From positions 1 through 6,004 of the forward strand of contig UQZC01000099.1 in assembly GCA_900545505.1 (NCBI GenBank): a DNA stretch of 6,004 bases, written 5' to 3'. Position 1 is the first letter of the stretch, and every line of letters starts with the position of its first letter. Source of the DNA: an uncultured Collinsella sp. Lineage in GTDB: Bacteria > Actinomycetota > Coriobacteriia > Coriobacteriales > Coriobacteriaceae. Shown here piece after piece: positions 1 to 5,200 of this stretch. The position numbers were made by a program, and so were the translations under genes. The notes beneath the pieces were generated by a model that ran no database searches, was not told where the DNA came from, and saw only the letters and a list, made by a program, of their open reading frames with translations.

Positions 1-41
1 GCATAACGGCCGGGACCGCCGTAAACCATAGGAAGCGCCAT
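1..41 (-). CDS. 5' end of a truncated gene, possibly a second GldA-like dehydrogenase
   Basis: An ATG at 41-39 on the minus strand opens a frame that reads MALPMVYGGPGRY and is still open at the window edge. Upstream is a partial ribosome site (AGGGCGG, 8 bases from the ATG). The only functional hint is that glycerol dehydrogenases of the iron-ADH superfamily begin with a short beta-strand leading into a P-x-(K/R)-Y motif. The neighbouring gldA has SPSKY at residues 7-11, and this fragment has GPGRY at residues 9-13. That would make it a tandem paralog in the same direction as gldA. The next residue would be alanine, where gldA has isoleucine. Thirteen codons are too few for a firm call, and an alternative in-frame ATG lies at 29-27. 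Both the gene call and the family call are tentative. Confidence 0.42.
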   Translation of the reverse strand, partial: MALPMVYGGPGRY

Positions 42-71
42 ACGAGAATCCGCCCTTCATCAAACAACGAT

Positions 72-102
72 TGGTGCAAAGTAACCTTGCCCCTTTGCAC
101 CA
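72..102 (-). repeat. 10-bp inverted repeat between gldA terminator and next gene
   Basis: TGGTGCAAAG at 72-81 is the exact reverse complement of CTTTGCACCA at 93-102, with an 11-base loop. It lies downstream of the gldA terminator and 31 bases upstream of the start codon of the partial gene at 41-1. Neither strand has a T-run directly after the stem, so it is not a clear terminator by itself. It could be part of the 5' leader of the next gene or a secondary hairpin at the end of the gldA transcript. Confidence 0.5.
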
Positions 103-106
103 TAGC

Positions 107-142
107 AAAAAGGGGCAAAGCCATCTGTTGGCTTTGCCCCTT
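107..142 (-). terminator. Intrinsic terminator of gldA
   Basis: AAGGGGCAAAGCCA at 110-123 and TGGCTTTGCCCCTT at 129-142 form a perfect 14-bp stem with a 5-base loop. Read on the minus strand, the stem runs into TTTTT (111-107), the arrangement of a Rho-independent terminator. It starts 17 bases after the gldA stop codon. On the plus strand no T-run follows, so it acts in one direction only. Confidence 0.9.
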
Positions 143-159
143 CCTTACCTTAGTTTAGT

Positions 160-1260
160 TTACTCATCCATAAGGTAATAATGACCCAGTGCGTCGGCAC
201 CCAGGATGGCGTTTGCGACCATCTCGGGCGTCACCTCAAACGGCATATTGCACATGGTGTCCTCGGGCGCGCAAGCGGCCTCGGCAACAATCATGGCCTG
301 CTCGCGCGTAAGCTCGGCAACGCCAAGTTCCTTCATCGTGACCGGCAGGCCCAGCTCAATGCAGAAGCCCAAGACTTCCTCGAGCTTCTCGGTCGGGGCA
401 TCCTCAAGTACCAGCTGGACGATAGTGCCAAAGGCGACCTTCTCGCCGTGATACATGCCGTGGCACTCGGGCAGCATCGTCAGGCCATTGTGGATGGCAT
501 GAGCAGCAGCAAGGCCCGAGCTCTCAAAGCCAATGCCCGAAAGCAGCGTATTGGCCTCGATGATGTGCTCGACGGCAGGCGTGAGCGCACCCTTCTCCAG
601 CGCAACCTTGGCCTTGACGCCATCGGCCATAAGCGTCTCGTAGCAGAGCTTGGCGAGCGCCAGACCAGCCATGCCGCCCTTGCCGCCAGCGCAGGTGCCG
701 CCGTCGGCATCGTGCGTCGCCTGGGCCTCGAAGTAGGTTGCGAGCGCATCGCCCATACCGGAAACCGTCAGGCGCACCGGGCTCGCCGCGATAACCGTCG
801 TATCCATCAGGACGATATTGGGGTTTGCCTTAAGGAAGAGGTACTTATCGAACTGGCCGTCATCGGTGTAAAGCACCGAAAGTGCCGAGCACGGTGCATC
901 GGTCGAGGCAATGGTGGGGCAAATGATAACCGGGGACTCCAGGTAATAGGCGACGGCCTTCGCGGTGTCGAGGATCTTGCCGCCACCGACGCCGACGATG
1001 ATGTCGCAACCGTTGTCGCGGGCGAGCGCGACCAGGCGATCGACCTCACCCTTGGAGCACTCGCCGTTAAAGTCCTCAAACAGCAGCTCGGCCTTGGCCT
1101 CGGCAAAACCGCCCTCGATCTTGGCACCGACGCGCTTCTTGCCCGAAGGTGTCACGATGACGAGGGCCTTAGCACCGAGCGGCTCGACATAGGAGCCGAG
1201 CTTGGCCAGCTCATCCGGACCCTGGATGTACTTGCTGGGGCTATTGAAAATTGCAGCCAT
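160..1260 (-). CDS. gldA: Glycerol dehydrogenase (NAD-dependent)
   Basis: This 366-residue cytoplasmic enzyme is full length for the GldA branch of the iron-containing ADH superfamily. GldA interconverts glycerol and dihydroxyacetone with NAD+/NADH and usually uses zinc. The N-terminal nucleotide-binding half has GVGGGKILDTAK at residues 90-101 and IASTDAPCSALSVLYTDDG at 117-135, where D121 is the expected substrate-contacting aspartate. Expected metal ligands are D171 (GMGDAL), H254 (AAAHAIHNG) and H271 (HGEKVAFG). The sequence closely follows E. coli GldA from memory, for example EANTLLSGIGFESSGLAAAH. The ATG at 1260 is the only sensible start; its ribosome site is weak (GGGA, 5 bases away). 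It lies downstream of the iron ADH in the same direction, but a terminator separates them, so it depends on read-through or on a promoter in the short gap. In a fermenter it could serve glycerol oxidation or reduction of dihydroxyacetone to regenerate NAD+. Confidence 0.95.
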   Translation of the reverse strand: MAAIFNSPSKYIQGPDELAKLGSYVEPLGAKALVIVTPSGKKRVGAKIEGGFAEAKAELLFEDFNGECSKGEVDRLVALARDNGCDIIVGVGGGKILDTAKAVAYYLESPVIICPTIASTDAPCSALSVLYTDDGQFDKYLFLKANPNIVLMDTTVIAASPVRLTVSGMGDALATYFEAQATHDADGGTCAGGKGGMAGLALAKLCYETLMADGVKAKVALEKGALTPAVEHIIEANTLLSGIGFESSGLAAAHAIHNGLTMLPECHGMYHGEKVAFGTIVQLVLEDAPTEKLEEVLGFCIELGLPVTMKELGVAELTREQAMIVAEAACAPEDTMCNMPFEVTPEMVANAILGADALGHYYLMDE

Positions 1261-1275
1261 AACTATCCCATTCTC

Positions 1276-1316
1276 TAAAAAAGAAAGGGGCTCCGTACAG
1301 ATACGTGCGGAGCCCC
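1276..1316 (-). terminator. Intrinsic terminator of the iron-containing ADH gene
   Basis: GGGGCTCCGTAC at 1287-1298 pairs with GTGCGGAGCCCC at 1305-1316, giving 12 bp with one G-T wobble and a 6-base loop. On the minus strand the stem is followed by a T-rich tract (TTTCTTTTTT, 1286-1277). It starts 22 bases after the ADH stop codon and ends 16 bases before the gldA start codon. No T-run follows on the plus strand, so it is unidirectional. Confidence 0.88.
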
Positions 1317-1338
1317 TCGTTACGATAACAAGAGTCGA

Positions 1339-2562
1339 TTAGAAATCGATGTCGGTGTCGTAGTAGCAGGCCTTGAGGATCTTCTCGAAGTCAGCAGCCT
1401 TGGTCTCACGCGGGTTCTCGGGCGTGCAGGCGTCCTGCTCGGCGTTCGCGGCGATCTCGGGCAGCTTGGCGAGGAACTCCTCCTCGGAAACCATCTGCGG
1501 GTTCTCGGCGTCGACCTTCACGCCACCATTCGCGTAATCCTTGATGGACTGCGGAATGTTGAGCTGGTCGTTGAGGTCGCGGATCTTCTGGACGAGCGCA
1601 GCGATGAGCTCCTCGTTGGTCTCGCCGGGAAGGTGCAGGATCTCCTTGGCCACGTAAGCGTAACGCTCGGCAGCACGCGGGTCCTTGGAGTTCCACTGGA
1701 TGACCTTGCCCAGGTACATGGCGTTAGCGGCACCGTGGATGATGTGGCCATTCTCGAAGGCAGCACCGGTCTTGTGAGCCATGGAGTGAACGATGCCGAG
1801 CAGACCCGAGGAGAAGGCGATACCGGCGATGCACTGAGCCTCGTGCATGTGCTGACGGGCCTCATGGTCGCCAGCATAGGACTTGGGCAGCCACTCGACG
1901 ATCTCGCGGATGCCGTGCAGAGCGTTGGCGTCGGTGAACATAGAGGCGCAGGTGGAAACGTAGGCCTCCATGCAGTGGGTCAGAGCGTCCATGCCGGTAT
2001 GAGCGCACAGCTTGGCGGGCATGGTGTAGGTGAGCTCGGGGTCGACGATGGCGACATCAGGGGTGATGTTGAAGTCGGCCAGCGGGTACTTGATGCCCTT
2101 TTCGTAATCCGTGATGACGGAGAATGCGGTGACCTCGGTAGCAGTGCCGGAGGTAGAGGAAATGGCGCAGAAGTGAGCCTTCTGACGCAGCTCGGGGAAG
2201 CTGAACGGCTGGATAATGTTGTCGAAGGACTCCTCGGGATACTCGTAGAAGACCCACATGGCCTTAGCAGCATCGATGGGCGAACCGCCGCCGATAGCAA
2301 CGATCCAGTCGGGCTCGAAGTCGCGCATAGCGGCTGCGCCCTTCATGACGGTCTCGATGGAGGGATCGGACTCGACGCCCTCGAACAGCTTGACCTCCAT
2401 GCCGGCCTCTTTGAGATCGGCCTCAACGTCCTGCAGGAACCCGCCGCGGCGCATAGAGCTGCCGCCAGAAACGATGATGGCCTTCTTACCCTTGAGATTC
2501 TTCACCTCGTGGCGAGCGCCCTCACCAAAGTACAGATCGCGAGGATTGGTAAAACGTCCCAT
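1339..2562 (-). CDS. Iron-containing alcohol dehydrogenase (group III)
   Basis: This 407-residue cytoplasmic enzyme belongs to the iron-dependent ADH superfamily and resembles the C-terminal ADH domain of AdhE and clostridial butanol dehydrogenases. It should reduce aldehydes to alcohols with NAD(P)H; the substrate cannot be read from sequence. The nucleotide-binding motif is GGGSPIDAAKAMW (91-103), followed by STSGTATEVTAFSVITD (136-152). Expected iron ligands are D192 and H196 in GMDALTH, H259 in HSMAHKTG, and H276 in HIIHG. The C-terminus (YYDTDIDF) is also typical of this group. The ATG at 2562 is chosen over an upstream in-frame start at 2613 because AGGAGG lies 6 bases before it and homologs begin near this point. 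It is transcribed divergently from the plus-strand operon and ends at a strong terminator. Relative to AdhE and FucO, three extra residues lie between the last two histidines; I believe this is a known subfamily trait. Confidence 0.93.
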   Translation of the reverse strand: MGRFTNPRDLYFGEGARHEVKNLKGKKAIIVSGGSSMRRGGFLQDVEADLKEAGMEVKLFEGVESDPSIETVMKGAAAMRDFEPDWIVAIGGGSPIDAAKAMWVFYEYPEESFDNIIQPFSFPELRQKAHFCAISSTSGTATEVTAFSVITDYEKGIKYPLADFNITPDVAIVDPELTYTMPAKLCAHTGMDALTHCMEAYVSTCASMFTDANALHGIREIVEWLPKSYAGDHEARQHMHEAQCIAGIAFSSGLLGIVHSMAHKTGAAFENGHIIHGAANAMYLGKVIQWNSKDPRAAERYAYVAKEILHLPGETNEELIAALVQKIRDLNDQLNIPQSIKDYANGGVKVDAENPQMVSEEEFLAKLPEIAANAEQDACTPENPRETKAADFEKILKACYYDTDIDF

Positions 2563-2568
2563 ACTGTG

Positions 2569-2574
2569 CCTCCT
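2569..2574 (-). promoter_or_regulatory. Shine-Dalgarno site fixing the ADH start
   Basis: The minus strand reads AGGAGG here, 6 bases before the ATG at 2562. This strong site rules out the upstream in-frame start at 2613, which would add 17 residues rich in basic amino acids that do not belong to the family. Confidence 0.88.
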
Positions 2575-2598
2575 AAACAAGCCCCTCTTAGACTTGCG

Positions 2599-2629
2599 TA
2601 TATAACGGAACACCCGATTGGCTCCGTTA
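2599..2629 (-). promoter_or_regulatory. Candidate ADH promoter -10 box with operator-like dyad
   Basis: TATATA at 2599-2604 lies 37 bases upstream of the ADH start codon, a reasonable place for a -10 element with a leader of about 30 bases. The -35 position is a poor match to TTGACA. A perfect 7-bp dyad, TAACGGA (2603-2609) and TCCGTTA (2623-2629), with a 13-base spacer, overlaps the candidate -10 and covers the -10/-35 spacer. This is where a repressor, or an activator compensating for the poor -35, could bind. No regulator family is assigned, and the promoter call is weak. Confidence 0.35.
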
Positions 2630-2748
2630 GGACCATTTTGCGCGTTGCCGGCGATGACAATGCGCGATGTCTAAACGTCTCAACGCTCAGACAAACACTA
2701 TTTTACCGTTCTGGTTGGTCAGTTATTCACCTAAAGCCGCCAATGATG

Positions 2749-2814
2749 AAACGTTTTTTCTATCCCTGAAGACCCTTGTGCGGCATTCATACTCCCAAGC
2801 TGGGCAAACGTTTT
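2749..2814. repeat. Pair of AAACGTTT palindromes
   Basis: The 9-mer AAACGTTTT occurs at 2749-2757 and at 2806-2814, 57 bases apart start to start. Its core AAACGTTT is a perfect 8-bp palindrome with a central CG, the general form of operators bound by LacI-family regulators. I found no other copy in the window. Flanking bases do not extend the symmetry at either copy, so an operator role is only a possibility. Confidence 0.3.
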
Positions 2815-2856
2815 ATCAAGGTTGACTACATATCCCGGGCAGGACCGTGCCCCTCC

Positions 2857-2898
2857 AAAATATGCACCGTTCGCCGCCAAAAATCGACCGTTTGCGGC
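2857..2898. repeat. Imperfect tandem 21-base repeat
   Basis: The units 2857-2877 and 2878-2898 are adjacent and match at 15 of 21 positions by eye, with shared blocks around the ACCGTT core. Read on the minus strand in one frame, the two units spell AANGRFL and AANGAYF. No neighbouring third copy is evident. Confidence 0.45.
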
Positions 2899-3019
2899 AC
2901 CGTGATACCACTCGGTCGTCCAAGGTGCCGACATTTGTGCGACATCCGTCTTCGTGGTGCAAAGGTGCAAGTCCAAGTGCGGCACCCCCGGTGTGCCACA
3001 TGCGGGTAAACTAGAACCT

Positions 3020-3025
3020 TATATA
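3020..3025 (+). promoter_or_regulatory. Candidate -10 box of the helical-repeat operon
   Basis: TATATA lies 38 bases before the ATG at 3063, similar to the spacing seen for the divergent ADH. TAAACT at 3007-3012 is an alternative with the T-A-n-n-n-T pattern. Neither has a good -35 hexamer about 17 bases upstream, so this is a position-based guess. Confidence 0.22.
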
Positions 3026-3052
3026 GAAACATTTGAACCCTAACCGCAGCAA

Positions 3053-3058
3053 AGGAGG
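3053..3058 (+). promoter_or_regulatory. Shine-Dalgarno site fixing the start of the first helical-repeat gene
   Basis: AAAGGAGG ends at 3058, 4 bases before the ATG at 3063. This near-perfect anti-16S match supports the ATG over the in-frame TTG at 3033, which has no ribosome site and would place this motif inside the coding sequence. Confidence 0.85.
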
Positions 3059-3062
3059 CCCC

Positions 3063-4112
3063 ATGGCATTCGATCCCATTCAAGAGGATTGCCATCGCCT
3101 CGTTCTTGAGGCCTTGCGCCGCGACAATATCCCGCTCACCGACAGTGCCGCCGTAGAGCGTCTGATGGAACAATTCACCCGCAACCCCGCACCGCTCATC
3201 GTGCACGACCGCGACCGCGCCGGACATCTAATTGCCAAGGTAGTCGAAGCCGTCGACTACCGCATTCCCTTTATCCCTGACGATACCCAGGCAGAGCAGG
3301 AAGAGGCAGCCGCACTCGATCCTGCCAACTGGGATGCCCAGCGCATGCTGACCGCCCTCACCGCCAGCTCCAACGAGGAATACGTACAGTACTTGGCATC
3401 CAAGCGCGATGAAGTCGAGCACGACCTGGCACTCAAGATCGCCTCGGCGCAGGACCCCTACGAACGCGAGGCCGCTGGCGACCTTATGCGCCGCCCCTAC
3501 CTGCGCTGGCTTGCCGCCCTTGCGTCACGCGCCCTCATTAGCGGCCGCTATCGCATGTCGCTCGAAGCCGCAAACCGCAGCCTCGACTTTGCCCCCAACG
3601 ATCCGGCCGGCGTCCGCCACACCGCAATGCTCGCTATGGCAAAGCTCGAATACCCCGCCGAGGAGCTCAAGCGATTTCGCTCTGCCCACTCCGTCCCCTA
3701 TCTCGCCAACACGCCGCTGCGCCGTCGTCCCAAGGACGCGGAGCGCGACTTGGACCCATGGACGCTCATCGCGCTGATGAGCGCTGCCTGGCGCGAGCTG
3801 GACTACGAGGGCGCCGAGCACTACCTGCGTATCCTTGTGCGCTCATGCCCGCACGCGGCCGAAGCACTCTACTTCCAAACCGAGTTTCCCGATGGTGTCT
3901 ATGCTCGCGTCAACGTAGGTGTGGGCTCCACCGACGAGCTCGTCCTTGCGCTGTCCGAGGCAACGCCGGTGCTGCAGGAGGGCCTGGGCGCTCCCGACAA
4001 CGCCAGCTTTGCCGCCTGGGTCGCCACCAACGATATCGTGCGTTCCCAGATCGACGAGCGCATCCTGCGGGCGGCCGAGCAGGGCCTGCCGTTTAAGGGA
4101 GGAGACCTCTAA
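3063..4112 (+). CDS. TPR-like helical-repeat protein, first of a paralog pair
   Basis: I do not recognise a named family for this 349-residue protein. It has no signal peptide or membrane segment, so it is probably cytoplasmic. It looks almost entirely helical. An acidic, alanine-rich stretch at residues 73-85 separates an N-terminal helical part (LTD at 25-27, NP at 41-42) from a C-terminal repeat part. Two stretches resemble tetratricopeptide repeats: residues 147-181, with SGRYRMSLEAANRSLDFAPN ending in the typical proline turn, and 232-264, with YEGAEHYLRILVRSCP. Such repeats usually bind other proteins; no catalytic motif is visible. The start is set by AAAGGAGG. The stop overlaps the next ATG by one base, so the two genes are probably translationally coupled. 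Shared residues in register with the next protein (DAQ, RYR, LAxAxLE, PW...C, FAxW) indicate duplication. Function is unknown; a scaffold or regulatory role is only inference. Confidence 0.85.
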   Translation: MAFDPIQEDCHRLVLEALRRDNIPLTDSAAVERLMEQFTRNPAPLIVHDRDRAGHLIAKVVEAVDYRIPFIPDDTQAEQEEAAALDPANWDAQRMLTALTASSNEEYVQYLASKRDEVEHDLALKIASAQDPYEREAAGDLMRRPYLRWLAALASRALISGRYRMSLEAANRSLDFAPNDPAGVRHTAMLAMAKLEYPAEELKRFRSAHSVPYLANTPLRRRPKDAERDLDPWTLIALMSAAWRELDYEGAEHYLRILVRSCPHAAEALYFQTEFPDGVYARVNVGVGSTDELVLALSEATPVLQEGLGAPDNASFAAWVATNDIVRSQIDERILRAAEQGLPFKGGDL

Positions 4113-4114
4113 TG
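4097..4114 (+). promoter_or_regulatory. Ribosome site and TAATG coupling junction
   Basis: GGGAGGAG at 4097-4104 lies 7 bases before the ATG at 4112, inside the last codons of the upstream gene. The TAA stop (4110-4112) shares its last A with the start codon. This layout favours re-initiation and matched production of the two helical-repeat proteins. Confidence 0.8.
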
Positions 4115-5155
4115 GATCCGAGCGTCTACATCCCCGCCTACCTGGAGCGCGCCTACCTTGCGTCGCACCCCGAACTCACCGATGCAGCACGCGAGCTTGT
4201 CCATAACGACGTGAACGTCAACCCTCATAAGTATGCGCAGACCGAGCATGCCCAGGCACTGCTGTCCTACGCCGGTGTTCATCGCCACCTGCTCGACGAG
4301 CTCCATCGCATCGAGGACATGGGCAGCGACGAGGAGTTCGAGCAGACGCGCAATCGTCTGTTCGACGATATGCGCGATGAGTTGCTCAAGATCGTCCGCA
4401 TCGATGCGCATGTCCTCGACGCGCAGCTGCTCGCCATCATTTTGGCGGACACGCCCGTCGACGCCTGCCTGGGCGACCTGATGAAGCTCGAGGCGACCAC
4501 GGCCGATTACCTGCAGCAAAGCGTGCCCGGGTTCGACATGGAAGCCCCGCACTACTGGGCCAATAATGTTTTGACCGACGGTGTCACCGCAGCAGACCTT
4601 ACCGTGAGCGAGCCGGCTCTTATCGGGTGGCTCCACACGCTCGAGACCATCTCGCAGCTGTGCATGGCGAGCGCCCGCTACCGCGCTGCTGCCAACTACG
4701 CCCGCCGCGTCCTTAAGGCGGAAGGCTACCCCACCCGAGCCGCAGGCACCGTGTTGCTCGCCCTCGCTCGCCTGGAAGACCAGGACGGCTTTTTTGCCCT
4801 GGCTCACCAACTCGAGGAACAGGTGGGGGCTGATGCACTCGAGAACTCCCCCTGGTACCTGCTCGCCCGCACCATCCTCTTGTTCAAAACAAACAAGATG
4901 CGCCCGGCGACACGCGCGCTGCGTGAGTTTGCCAACCGTTGCGAGGGCGGCGCGTTCTTCTTGCTGAACCCCATGTACCAGACGCCGTACCTTCCCTGCC
5001 GACCCGAGCCGCGCGATCCCTGGGATCTTTCGCACCAGGCCGTTTGGGAAGCGGACGGTATTATCTCGGACACTCCCGACTTTGCCCCCTGGGCCAATGC
5101 CTGTGAAGACGTGTCACAGCTTGCCCAGGAATTTGCGCGCCGCTACGGTTTTTAG
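4112..5155 (+). CDS. TPR-like helical-repeat protein, second of a paralog pair
   Basis: This 347-residue, apparently cytoplasmic, mostly helical protein has no recognised family name. It mirrors its upstream neighbour. LTD (22-24) and NP (37-38) correspond to 25-27 and 41-42 there. DAQ (103-105) corresponds to 91-93, and ARYRAAANYARRVL (188-201) to GRYRMSLEAANRSL. LALARLE (216-222) corresponds to LAMAKLE. The PW at 247-248 and C277 lie exactly 29 residues apart, as do W233 and C262 in the first protein. FAPWANACEDV (324-334) corresponds to FAAWVATNDIV. It has a longer acidic helical insert around residues 66-95 and lacks the first protein's last ten or so residues. The repeat helices suggest protein binding; no active site is visible. 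It is coupled to the upstream gene, and murT starts 45 bases downstream with no terminator between, suggesting a shared transcript. What it binds is not known. Confidence 0.85.
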   Translation: MDPSVYIPAYLERAYLASHPELTDAARELVHNDVNVNPHKYAQTEHAQALLSYAGVHRHLLDELHRIEDMGSDEEFEQTRNRLFDDMRDELLKIVRIDAHVLDAQLLAIILADTPVDACLGDLMKLEATTADYLQQSVPGFDMEAPHYWANNVLTDGVTAADLTVSEPALIGWLHTLETISQLCMASARYRAAANYARRVLKAEGYPTRAAGTVLLALARLEDQDGFFALAHQLEEQVGADALENSPWYLLARTILLFKTNKMRPATRALREFANRCEGGAFFLLNPMYQTPYLPCRPEPRDPWDLSHQAVWEADGIISDTPDFAPWANACEDVSQLAQEFARRYGF

Positions 5156-5200
5156 TGACGCACTCGACCCGACCATGTCGTTTACGTTAGGAACGGTTTC

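Larger units (their letters stand above)
2575..3052. other. Divergent intergenic region without a convincing gene
   Basis: About 480 bases separate the ribosome sites of the divergent ADH gene and the helical-repeat operon. Short open frames occur on both strands, but none has a good start with a ribosome site or a recognisable product. The part near the ADH (2630-2760) is less GC-rich. The part from about 2820 to 3000 is GC-rich and full of repeated GGTGC/GCACC words. These include a 7-bp inverted repeat, CGGCACC (2895-2901) with GGTGCCG (2924-2930), and a tandem 8-mer, GGTGCAAA/GGTGCAAG (2956-2971). I see no tRNA, CRISPR, insertion-sequence end or recognisable riboswitch. Confidence 0.6.

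Noticed and set aside
181..1278. Long plus-strand open frame of 365 codons opposite gldA
   Set aside because: The minus strand has an unmistakable full-length gldA. The antisense frame is a by-product of G/C-rich third positions, has low-complexity composition and no ribosome site.
2563..2613. Upstream extension of the ADH by 17 residues to an ATG at 2613
   Set aside because: It would read through the AGGAGG at 2569-2574, add a basic stretch foreign to the family and overlap the candidate promoter leader.
2745..2760. CcpA-type catabolite site (cre) around the first AAACGTTT
   Set aside because: The TGAAACG start is one base short of the cre spacing and the right half does not match.
1633..2769. 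Long plus-strand open frame of 378 codons opposite the iron ADH
   Set aside because: It lies largely over a clear ADH gene, is rich in G, D, L and V as expected for a complementary frame, and has no recognisable motif.
2895..2930. Inverted repeat CGGCACC/GGTGCCG as a terminator or regulatory hairpin
   Set aside because: It has a 22-base loop, a stem of only 7 bp and no T-run on either strand; the region is rich in GGTGC words that give such pairs by chance.
2956..2971. GGTGCAAAG shared between the divergent gap (2956-2964) and the gldA downstream hairpin (73-81 and 93-101)
   Set aside because: Two of the three copies are the arms of one hairpin, so there is really one extra match; nothing else in the flanks agrees.
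2776..3009. Plus-strand 77-codon frame with several cysteines (possible small zinc-binding protein)
   Set aside because: It has no ribosome site, the cysteine spacing is irregular, and the frame crosses the tandem repeat region; chance openness in GC-rich DNA explains it.
3033..3062. TTG start for the first helical-repeat gene
   Set aside because: It has no ribosome site in front, whereas AAAGGAGG sits directly before the ATG at 3063.
4109..5035. Minus-strand open frame of 308 codons opposite the second helical-repeat gene
   Set aside because: The plus-strand frame has a good ribosome site, a coupled start and similarity to its neighbour; the antisense frame has none of these.
5156..5200. 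Separate promoter or terminator between the second helical-repeat gene and murT
   Set aside because: No stem with a T-run and no paired -35/-10 hexamers are visible in the 45 bases.
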